Translations under genes and position numbers: made by a program
Part shown: piece after piece, positions 12,089 to 18,867 of the stretch
How positions within the stretch are numbered: the stretch's first letter is position 1
Layout: every line of letters begins with the position of its first letter
Notes under the pieces: generated by a model
The model's input: only the letters and a program-made list of their open reading frames with translations
The model's database searches: none
What the model was told of the DNA's origin: nothing
From: a virus
Reading direction: 5' to 3' (one strand)
Length of the DNA stretch: 34,691 nucleotides
IMG/VR virus record: IMGVR_UViG_3300025789_000012
Location: 1 to 34,691 of that record

Positions 12089-12654
12089 TTCACCCCCGCA
12101 TTTACTATTTGCATCACTTGGTTGTATTGGGCAATGCAGGCGTTGAGGTTGGTGATGGCGGTGTCACCATCGGCGGCGATGGCGATAATATCTTTAGTAG
12201 CCTGTCTGTTAGATTGGCTTGCATCGGTTTGATTTCCATCGGCGGCACCTGAATCGGCTTGTAGGGAACAACCGGAGGGGAGGCGCAATTCGCCAGAATC
12301 AACGCGGGCGTTAAGACTAACCACTTTGGCTTGAATGTCATTTTTTGCCTTTCTTAAAGCACCATTGGCCTTGTCAATCTTGGCCGTTAATTCGGCTTCT
12401 TTGGCCCTAGCCTCTCCATTAAGTCTGTCAATTTCTGCTTGATCCTCCGCAACACGGCGGTTATAGCCAGTTTCATCCGCAACATAATATCCCCCTAAAA
12501 CAATCAACACAATTCCCACCACTTGAATGATCAACGCGTGGGGCTTTAGCATGGGCAAAAATCCCACTAAATAGCTAATTGCATACGCGCCAAATCCTAG
12601 AATTAGCGCAAATAAAGCCAAATAATGCAAAAGATGTGCAAAAAAATCAAACAT
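12085..12654 (-). CDS. Rz: Rz-like inner-membrane spanin subunit
   Basis: I start at the ATG at 12654 (MFDFFAHLLHYLALFALIL), which overlaps the previous stop by eight bases. Residues about 8-32 and 40-58 are hydrophobic, giving two predicted N-terminal membrane segments where most Rz proteins have one. A charged coiled coil follows (DQAEIDRLNGEARAKEAELT and on to about residue 115), and the end is NACIAQYNQVMQIVN, as in Rz-like proteins. The Rz1 lipoprotein is nested inside in another frame. Position beside the endolysin supports the call. Confidence 0.82.
   Translation of the reverse strand: MFDFFAHLLHYLALFALILGFGAYAISYLVGFLPMLKPHALIIQVVGIVLIVLGGYYVADETGYNRRVAEDQAEIDRLNGEARAKEAELTAKIDKANGALRKAKNDIQAKVVSLNARVDSGELRLPSGCSLQADSGAADGNQTDASQSNRQATKDIIAIAADGDTAITNLNACIAQYNQVMQIVNAGVK
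12114..12341 (-). CDS. Rz1: Rz1-like outer-membrane spanin lipoprotein, nested in Rz
   Basis: This 75-aa frame lies wholly inside the Rz coding region in another frame, the classical embedded Rz/Rz1 layout. The ATG at 12341 follows AAAGG. A signal sequence WLVLTPALILAN ends at C19. The lipobox reads I-L-A-N-C, with Asn at -1 instead of the usual Gly or Ala. The mature part is very proline-rich (ASPPVVPYKPIQVPPMEI, SPSPPMVTPPSPTSTP), typical of o-spanins. It would pair with Rz to fuse inner and outer membranes at lysis. Confidence 0.82.
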   Translation of the reverse strand: MTFKPKWLVLTPALILANCASPPVVPYKPIQVPPMEIKPMQANLTDRLLKILSPSPPMVTPPSPTSTPALPNTTK

Positions 12655-13132
12655 TTTTGGTGCTATCCCTTGCGTGCGCCATTCTTTCCCGCTCCTCCTC
12701 ATCCTCCAACACCGGCGGCCCCGATGGCGGCGGCGGCGGCACCCACGATTCATCAAACCTCGGGTTGGTAAACGTTGGCATAGCGCCGAATGCTTGGCCG
12801 CTTTGGGGCATTGCTTGGGGCATTCCATAACAACCGCCCATCATGGGAATCTGTGGGCTTGTGGCTTGTTTTATAGCCCCTATGGTGCCCGCAACGCCGC
12901 CCGCCACTTTCTTGCCCGCCACACCCCCAATTGCGCCCACGATTAGCAAAACAATATCGTTTAGCATCTTGGTGTAGGCTTGATCGATGGGGGCCATTGC
13001 TTTGATCGGTTGCACCACAAAAGTAACCGAATACAAAAGCGCAACAACAATGAAAAATAGAATAGCGGTGATGGCCAACACCACGATGGCCCACACCCTC
13101 ACCTCGATTTCGTCACTTGTTAACTTGTTCAA
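12647..13132 (-). CDS. Candidate holin-like membrane protein, 161 aa
   Basis: I favour the TTG at 13132 as start (NKLTSDEIEVRVWAIVVLAI) because GGAG lies about eight bases upstream. Two hydrophobic segments follow, about residues 12-40 (VWAIVVLAITAILFFIVVAL) and 58-80 (MLNDIVLLIVGAIGGVAG). The C-terminal half is Gly/Met/Pro-rich and contains PPPPPSGPP and a charged end. Position in the lysis block and two membrane helices suggest a holin. The long soluble tail is atypical, so it may be another envelope protein. Confidence 0.65.
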   Translation of the reverse strand: MNKLTSDEIEVRVWAIVVLAITAILFFIVVALLYSVTFVVQPIKAMAPIDQAYTKMLNDIVLLIVGAIGGVAGKKVAGGVAGTIGAIKQATSPQIPMMGGCYGMPQAMPQSGQAFGAMPTFTNPRFDESWVPPPPPSGPPVLEDEEERERMAHARDSTKNV

Positions 13133-13298
13133 CCTTTTTCTCCAACACCGGTGCAACTAAATATTCGGGGCACGTTTGGCTAAATTCGCACTTAGGGTGC
13201 ACGCAATCCTTGTCATTAAAGTGATCGGGGTCTTGGCATAGATACCGGTATCTATCATCACACCCCGCCAACAACAATAACAAAAAAAGATATTTCAT
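13113..13298 (-). CDS. Small Cys-rich lipoprotein, 61 aa
   Basis: The ATG at 13298 overlaps the upstream stop (ATGA). The N-terminus MKYLFLLLLLAGCDDRYRYL is a signal peptide with a textbook lipobox LLAGC (Cys13). Asp at +2 would predict retention in the inner membrane. The mature part holds four more cysteines (LCQDPDHFNDKDCVHPKCEF, TCPEY) that could form disulfides in the periplasm. It may be a superinfection or lysis accessory factor; this is inferred only from location. Confidence 0.78.
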   Translation of the reverse strand: MKYLFLLLLLAGCDDRYRYLCQDPDHFNDKDCVHPKCEFSQTCPEYLVAPVLEKKVEQVNK

Positions 13299-13531
13299 TT
13301 GCTTTCGATCTTTGCAAGTGCCTTGTTAACCCTAATTTCCATGATCTTGATATCAATAAACATCCACGCCATGATTGGCAATAAGAATAGCAAAGTGGTC
13401 ATTAGGCAAACGACCGTGATGATGTAGAAAGAGCGATCATCATCGCCCACACCCACGCTATCATCAGAAAAGTTACCGTTGTTATTATTATTCGATCCGT
13501 AACTTGATCCGCTTTTTGTCGTTTTAGCCAT
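13295..13531 (-). CDS. Small single-pass membrane protein overlapping the 230-aa gene
   Basis: The 78-aa protein has a Ser/Gly/Asn/Asp-rich soluble N-terminus (SGSSYGSNNNNNGNFSDD) and one membrane helix, residues about 35-60 (FYIITVVCLMTTLLFLLPIM), then a short charged end. Its first 130 bases overlap the end of the upstream gene in another frame. A GGAAAG site precedes the ATG, and the stop overlaps the lipoprotein start, which supports translation. A role in lysis is likely from position. Confidence 0.68.
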   Translation of the reverse strand: MAKTTKSGSSYGSNNNNNGNFSDDSVGVGDDDRSFYIITVVCLMTTLLFLLPIMAWMFIDIKIMEIRVNKALAKIESK

Positions 13532-14094
13532 GCCGCTTTCCGTTTCTTATCCAATTCCGCCTTTCTTGCTAACGCCTGTTGATTGGCGATGTGGCCAACC
13601 ATCTTATTCACACGGCTATACAAATCCTTCATCTCCTCCGGCACATGGTAAACCATGTATTCCCGCATTTCCTCATTTAACTTTTCCATCTGTAAGTTAG
13701 CAATAACCAACTTAATCGCAATATCTTGTCCTTCCTCGCCTGATGCCGTCAAAGCAATTTCTTCTTGTTCCTTGGCGTAATTCTTTAGCCCGTTATAGGC
13801 GTGAAAGAATTTTGTTAGTGCATCGGCTACTTGCGCGTAGATTTGGTTTTCATCAAATTCAACCTTTTGTTTTGCCTTTTTAGTGGGCTTTTCAACAATT
13901 TTTTGTTGATTTTCTTGTTTAACACCCCCAAAAAGACCCGTCAAAAACGCCCAAATGCCCTTTGCGTCTTTTTGTATTCCTTTTACATCTTTGACAACGC
14001 CATCAATCTCTTTCTTGGCATCAACAACAAATTGCCTTCCCTCCTTGTACATCTCGCAGGATTCTTTGACGAGCTTGAAGGCCGAAGTAGCCAA
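13402..14094 (-). CDS. Coiled-coil protein with C-terminal membrane helix, about 230 aa
   Basis: The start is uncertain. A TTG at 14094 begins MATSAFKLVKESCEMYKEGR, while an ATT at 14118 would add eight residues (IDPFTLVA) that look like the usual beginning of such proteins. Amphipathic helices follow (DAKKEIDGVVKDVKGIQKDA), then GIWAFLTGLFGG, a basic linker (EKPTKKAKQKVE) and a long helical region containing EMREYMVYHVPEEMKDLYSR. The C-terminal residues about 200-222 (IIITTVTFLMIAWVWAMMIA) look like a membrane anchor. I remember homologues in environmental phages without function. Confidence 0.72.
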   Translation of the reverse strand: MATSAFKLVKESCEMYKEGRQFVVDAKKEIDGVVKDVKGIQKDAKGIWAFLTGLFGGVKQENQQKIVEKPTKKAKQKVEFDENQIYAQVADALTKFFHAYNGLKNYAKEQEEIALTASGEEGQDIAIKLVIANLQMEKLNEEMREYMVYHVPEEMKDLYSRVNKMVGHIANQQALARKAELDKKRKAAWLKRQKADQVTDRIIITTVTFLMIAWVWAMMIALSTSSRSFA

Positions 14095-14120
14095 AGCAAC
14101 AAGTGTGAATGGATCAATTT

Positions 14121-14315
14121 TTACAACCCAAAAAATTTATGGAAAAACGCACCCGCAACGCCGGGGCCAAGTAAAACTAATAGCATCACGCCATAGATCA
14201 AAAATTCGATCTTGGTCATGCGCCGTTCGCCATCTCGCAAACATTGTTCTATGCGGCGATATCTTTCATCGCAAACGGCAACGTGAACGGCCAAGTCTTG
14301 TTCTGTGTTGCTCAT
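14121..14315 (-). CDS. Small membrane protein, possible holin or holin partner, 64 aa
   Basis: The ATG at 14315 overlaps the collar gene stop (ATGA). MSNTEQDLAVHVAVCDERYR begins a charged helix, followed by one hydrophobic segment (FLIYGVMLLVLLGPGVAGAF, residues about 38-57) and a short basic end. The pattern EQDLAVH.AVCDERY...E is one I know from small phage proteins in lysis cassettes. With one membrane span and an N-in soluble helix it could be a class III holin or an antiholin. Confidence 0.7.
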   Translation of the reverse strand: MSNTEQDLAVHVAVCDERYRRIEQCLRDGERRMTKIEFLIYGVMLLVLLGPGVAGAFFHKFFGL

Positions 14316-14863
14316 GTCTTTTGAATAAATGCTAATGCGTAATAAAGTGGATTGTTGGTGCCGCTAGATGTAACAACACCGCTAGATGCAAATCCGCCAT
14401 TGTTTCCAACCGAATAGCTATTGCCCGCGCCAACGATAAATCGATCCCTTAAATCGGGCGTGCCATTTGATCCATTGCAAAGCACATAGCCGGTTGGGAT
14501 TCCGCCGATTGATCCTGACCACATGATGATCCCACCGGCGGGCACCGCGCTAACGGCGGGGCTTGTGCCAATGATTCCATATAAGTTATCCAAGGTTTGA
14601 ATAACATTGTTGCTTGCATCGGTTAACACAAATTTATATGAATATCCGCTTGTTAGCCAAATTTCATTGGCGGGGCGGCCATCCGTGCCTAACACGATTG
14701 GGTTGGTATTGGCGGTGTTTCCGGTGTTGTCCGTGTAAGTGTTTAGCGGTGTGCTTGTGCCCGCTTGGTAGGTGTAGATATATCCACCGGCCAAAGGCAC
14801 ATTAGGAATGGTGCTTGATAGAAATTGAAATCCGTTTCCTACGGGTGAAAGATTAACGCTCAT
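14312..14863 (-). CDS. Tail collar-domain protein, 183 aa
   Basis: The N-terminal part (SPVGNGFQFLSSTIPNVPLA, GGYIYTYQAGTSTPLNTYTD, then NPIVLGTDGRPANEIWLTSG) resembles the head-binding region of podovirus tailspikes and collar-type fibres. The C-terminal half carries the phage tail-collar signature: AGGIIMWSGSIGGIPTGYVL, CNGSNGTPDLRDRFIVGAGN. The ATG at 14863 follows AAGGG and overlaps the upstream stop. It is probably a short fibre or adsorption protein. Confidence 0.82.
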   Translation of the reverse strand: MSVNLSPVGNGFQFLSSTIPNVPLAGGYIYTYQAGTSTPLNTYTDNTGNTANTNPIVLGTDGRPANEIWLTSGYSYKFVLTDASNNVIQTLDNLYGIIGTSPAVSAVPAGGIIMWSGSIGGIPTGYVLCNGSNGTPDLRDRFIVGAGNSYSVGNNGGFASSGVVTSSGTNNPLYYALAFIQKT

Positions 14864-17259
14864 GGTTGGCCCTTAATGTTAATTGTCCCAATCGGCGTGA
14901 TACCCGCCGTTGGTGAAATGCGTCTTTGCAATTCAAGTGCTTTTTGTGCTTTTTCCGCCTCCAACAACGCCTTTTCTTGGCGTGCTTTAAACATCGGTTT
15001 CAATACTTGGCCAACAACACCGCTTGCGCCGCCGGTCTTGACATTCAATGCCGCCTCGCCAATCCCAATCGCAACATCACGCGCCGCACGTTTAGCCGCC
15101 TCTGTTTCCGTCAAAATGCCCGATTGTGAAACGTTTGCCGATCCACCGGCACGATTTCTAACGTGTTCGCTTAGCCGCGCCACATCACCGATGTTACGCA
15201 ATCTATTCGCCACCTCCGGCCCCGCAATCAAATCCAAATTAGGCCCAAGTTTATTCAATTCTTTGTTTAATGCCGCTTGGCTAACATTGCCTTTGTCATC
15301 AATAACACCGGCTTTTTGTTTTAGATGATCGGCTAATCCGGCAATGATTTCGTGATGTGCCGGTGTATTGCGGCCAACCAAATCGATTGCACGGCTTAAA
15401 TCCGCGGGTGTTGTTTTGTTACCCGCGATAAAGTTTTCAAAAAATCCCTTGGATGCCGGATGCGCCACGTTTCCGGTTTCTATTTCCAACGGCGTGCGAT
15501 TATCCTCATACGCCATCGAATACAATTTATTATATGTTGGCTTTTTCGTGTCTAACAATTCCTTTTGCCGCCTAAATAAACCCCGTGCCGTATCCGCCGC
15601 ATCTTTGAATTCAATTGCGGTTTCATCCGTTAGCGGCAATTCTTCTAACGCATCTTTTATGTGGCCAATAGCATTTCTGATATTTCCATTACTTTCCCCG
15701 CGTATTGCCGTTGCCAATTGCGTGCGTAAATGTTCAAATTTATTTAGGTTTAAATCTTTTTCACCGCTTGCATAATCATCAAGTCTTTTTTTCCAAGTAT
15801 CGGGTAAAAAATCAATATCATCCTTTTCATTTAATTTTTCAAGTGCATTTTGTGCAACTTTTTTAGCATCTAACGGAAATTTACCATTGTTTAATTGTTC
15901 TAAGTTTGTATAAGCATTCTTGATGTTTTGATTGTCAACCTCAACATTATTCTTTTTAACGTGTTCTAAAATATTGTTGGCTTTGCCTTGTTGGCCAACG
16001 CCGGAATGTTCCGCCGCAAATTCATCTTTGATATTGTTGAATCCTTTGATCAACATCGGATCGCGTTCTTCAAATTTAGCCCTTAACGCTTCATTGCCCT
16101 CGTGCGATTTCTGATTGTATTCATCCGATAGCTTGGCCACATCTTGTGTTGCTTGCCCCTCGGTTGGGATAAATTCCGGATCAACTTTTGCAAATTTATT
16201 GTGGATTTCAATAGCTTGCAAATCTTTGGGCGTGATTGTGTTGATTGGGCGATTGGCCAATTCCGCTTGCATATCCGGCCTTGCCTCTGAAATAGCTTGT
16301 CTAACCGCTTGTTCATGTTGCACCGCGGCCGCACCGCCACTTTGTAATCCGCTTAATGGCGTTACTTGTGCTTGCGGTTGTTTTGCTTGGAATTGTTGGG
16401 CCATTTGTGATTTAACATCACCCAATTCCGATCCAACGGCTTTTAATCCTTTTGCGCCTAATGTAATTCCTTTGGGGGCCAACATTGCCGCACTTTGCAT
16501 CATGTGGCGCACATCCTCAACCGGCAAACCCGTGGCTTGGCTAAGTTTTTCCGCACCCAAATTAATATTTTCGCCAATGTATTTCATCGCCTGTTGCGAT
16601 GCCTCACCCTTATACCCCGGTGATTCAATAACATTGGTGCCGGTTAAATATCCGGCGGTTTTACCAAATGGCTTTTCTAATGCGCTTGTCACCGTTTGCC
16701 CTATTTCCTCCGCCCTTTGTGGCGTGGTAAATGGGCGCGATAAGCCTTGTGCAACATATCCCGCCATTGGCAACACGCCACCAACCGTTATATCGGCCAA
16801 TGATGCTAATCCTTGCCCCGTGCGTTTAGCCGCATCAATTAAATCTTGTGGATTCAATTGTTGTTGTTGGGCAATAGCTTGTTTGCTACGAATTTGCGGT
16901 GTTTTAATATATGGCTTGGTTAGATCAACTTGGGCTTGTTGTTCTATCGGCACGCCCATAGCCTGTTTAACACTTGTGGGCGCTTTAATGCTTGCAACAT
17001 CGGGATCAAAATCTAATGGATCAACATTTGAATTTGGATTGATTTGAATCGTTTTGCCATCGGGGCGATGCAATCCGTGTTCCGCAAGCAATTGATCGCT
17101 TGCTTTGTTTACATCGGTTAATTCTTTGCCGGTTAATTCACGGTGCCTTTGTTTTAAAACATCTAGGCGTTGTTGCAATTCCGGATTTGTGCCGGTTTTA
17201 GGTTTGAATTTTTCAAAGAATGCAACATCTGGGTCTTGATCTAATACGGTTGTTGTCAT
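14860..17259 (-). CDS. Large internal virion / DNA-ejection protein candidate, 799 aa
   Basis: No enzyme motif is visible. The protein is long, mostly helical and Ala/Gln/Asn-rich. After a charged start (MTTTVLDQDPDVAFFEKFKP) comes a hydrophobic Gly-rich region at about 150-265 (LASLADITVGGVLPMAGYVA; MMQSAAMLAPKGITLGAKGL) that could insert into membranes. Long helical charged regions follow to about residue 700, then an Ala-rich end. As the last of three large genes after gp10-like, it occupies the place of P22 ejection proteins (gp7, gp20, gp16). The ATG overlaps the upstream stop. Confidence 0.7.
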   Translation of the reverse strand: MTTTVLDQDPDVAFFEKFKPKTGTNPELQQRLDVLKQRHRELTGKELTDVNKASDQLLAEHGLHRPDGKTIQINPNSNVDPLDFDPDVASIKAPTSVKQAMGVPIEQQAQVDLTKPYIKTPQIRSKQAIAQQQQLNPQDLIDAAKRTGQGLASLADITVGGVLPMAGYVAQGLSRPFTTPQRAEEIGQTVTSALEKPFGKTAGYLTGTNVIESPGYKGEASQQAMKYIGENINLGAEKLSQATGLPVEDVRHMMQSAAMLAPKGITLGAKGLKAVGSELGDVKSQMAQQFQAKQPQAQVTPLSGLQSGGAAAVQHEQAVRQAISEARPDMQAELANRPINTITPKDLQAIEIHNKFAKVDPEFIPTEGQATQDVAKLSDEYNQKSHEGNEALRAKFEERDPMLIKGFNNIKDEFAAEHSGVGQQGKANNILEHVKKNNVEVDNQNIKNAYTNLEQLNNGKFPLDAKKVAQNALEKLNEKDDIDFLPDTWKKRLDDYASGEKDLNLNKFEHLRTQLATAIRGESNGNIRNAIGHIKDALEELPLTDETAIEFKDAADTARGLFRRQKELLDTKKPTYNKLYSMAYEDNRTPLEIETGNVAHPASKGFFENFIAGNKTTPADLSRAIDLVGRNTPAHHEIIAGLADHLKQKAGVIDDKGNVSQAALNKELNKLGPNLDLIAGPEVANRLRNIGDVARLSEHVRNRAGGSANVSQSGILTETEAAKRAARDVAIGIGEAALNVKTGGASGVVGQVLKPMFKARQEKALLEAEKAQKALELQRRISPTAGITPIGTINIKGQP

Positions 17260-18857
17260 TGAAATTCACCCCTTTCAATGCGTTTCATCATCTTTTGTTT
17301 GCGTTGCAATTCCTTAGCCTCATCCGGCGTTAAATCACCAAATAGCTTTGCCCTTTCAAATTCTTTTTGCATTGGCGAAAGATTAGATTTATTAATGTTT
17401 TGCAACATAAAGTTTCTAATATCGTAATTAGCGTTGAATTCGGCACGATAATTTTGTTCGTGTATTGGGCCGTTGTATGGGCCATGCTTGGCCATAAACG
17501 CCTTTAAACCCGCCGTGTAGGCGTGTGCCGCGGTGTTTGTTGCATAGGCACGATCCGCAATGCTTTTCAATGCCTTTGGATCAATATCGGGTGATCCGCT
17601 TATGTTATTTACGGTTTCGCGTGCCGCGTTGGTTGGTGCGCCAAATATTGATTCATTATTCAATTGTTGCATAGCCAAGTTTTTAGCTAATTCATTTAGG
17701 CTAGGATTTCCAACAAGTGATGTTTGCAAATTACGCACCACTTGGCCCAATTGGCTACCTGTGGCGGCACCAAGGTTTTCGTAAATCTTGCGAATGTTTT
17801 GATCGCTTTCGCTTGCCACTTTATCGGCCGCAATAGACGCATCTTTTCTAGCCATTCCCGCCTCATATCGCGCTTGTTGTTGCGTGTTTAATTGCGGTAT
17901 CGGGCCGGGGGCAACCGGCATATCCAACGATATTTTAGGAATATCGGCCGATGGTTTTGTTGCCCCTACATTTGGCATACCGGCGGGGATTCCCGCGGGC
18001 GGTGCGCCGGTTGCGGGCGGCAAATTAAAGTTATCCGGCAATGGCCCATTTGGTTTGGTTTGGGCGTTTGCTTGCGTGTTTGCTTGGGCATTTGCTTGGG
18101 CTTGCCCCATTGTCACCGGCGTTAAAACGCCACCGGGGCCAACCTGATAAGTTATATTATTAATGGTTTGGAATGTGCCCGGTGCGGGATTGATATTTAA
18201 TGATTGCGGTTGGCGATTAGGTTGAAACAAAGATTGTGGCATCAATGTTGTTTGTGATCCTTGGCCGATTGCGGTAGGTGCCAAATTAGCTTGTGCAAAT
18301 TGTTGCGTGTTTTGGCCACGTTGCACAATATTCGTTAATGCTTGCCCCAATGCTTGCGGCTTTTCATCAATTAAAGTATAGATTGGCCGTAAATGCGCCT
18401 CAACCGATGCCTTATCAATCCCACGGCCAACCAATCTTTCTTGTGCCGCAATCACCGCATCTTTAGCGGCTTTAACCGATTTAGGGTCTTTTGGATTGAT
18501 GTTTTGAATATCTTTGTTGGGGATCAAGGCACCCAATTCGTCATTCATGTGTTCGGCTTGGGTGCCGGTTAAATCATATTGTGCCTTGCGTGCCTCAATT
18601 TCGGCTTTCCGCGCCGCTTGTTCCGCAACGGTAATATTGGGTTGTTCTTTCCCGCGTTGTTCCCTAGATAGCGATTTGCTTCTTTCAATCTCTGATTCTT
18701 GCGTTGCTTGTTGTCTTTCTAATTCCAAGCGTGCTTTTTCCAATTGCAACGGCATCAATTGTTGCGATTGTTGATATTGTTGTAAGGTGTTTAAATTCCC
18801 CAACATATCGCTTAATGTTGTTGGCTTGCTAACGGCATAATCGGTAAATACGGGCAT
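17256..18857 (-). CDS. Putative ejection/internal virion protein, 533 aa
   Basis: The Gln- and Ala-rich helical start (MLGNLNTLQQYQQSQQLMPL, then EKARLELERQQATQESEIER) is followed by a low-complexity middle. That middle has QAQANAQANTQANAQ repeats at about residues 250-268 and a Pro/Gly-rich stretch at about 270-320. The C-terminal half is helical (QLGQVVRNLQTSLVGNPSLN; SPMQKEFERAKLFGDLTPDE). An AAGGA site precedes the ATG at 18857. It lies between two other large helical proteins in the P22 ejection-protein position. Function is inferred from context. Confidence 0.68.
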   Translation of the reverse strand: MPVFTDYAVSKPTTLSDMLGNLNTLQQYQQSQQLMPLQLEKARLELERQQATQESEIERSKSLSREQRGKEQPNITVAEQAARKAEIEARKAQYDLTGTQAEHMNDELGALIPNKDIQNINPKDPKSVKAAKDAVIAAQERLVGRGIDKASVEAHLRPIYTLIDEKPQALGQALTNIVQRGQNTQQFAQANLAPTAIGQGSQTTLMPQSLFQPNRQPQSLNINPAPGTFQTINNITYQVGPGGVLTPVTMGQAQANAQANTQANAQTKPNGPLPDNFNLPPATGAPPAGIPAGMPNVGATKPSADIPKISLDMPVAPGPIPQLNTQQQARYEAGMARKDASIAADKVASESDQNIRKIYENLGAATGSQLGQVVRNLQTSLVGNPSLNELAKNLAMQQLNNESIFGAPTNAARETVNNISGSPDIDPKALKSIADRAYATNTAAHAYTAGLKAFMAKHGPYNGPIHEQNYRAEFNANYDIRNFMLQNINKSNLSPMQKEFERAKLFGDLTPDEAKELQRKQKMMKRIERGEFQ

Positions 18858-18867
18858 GATTTATTCC

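Noticed and set aside
12753-13094. 113-codon minus-strand frame within the holin-like gene
   Set aside because: It is rich in His, Cys, Gly and Arg with no hydrophobic segments, and it is out of phase with the well-supported membrane protein.
16115-17047. 310-codon open frame on the plus strand opposite the 799-aa virion protein
   Set aside because: Its translation is rich in Cys, Ser and Pro without any domain, and it lies entirely opposite a gene with good start, coupling and codon pattern. It is a shadow.
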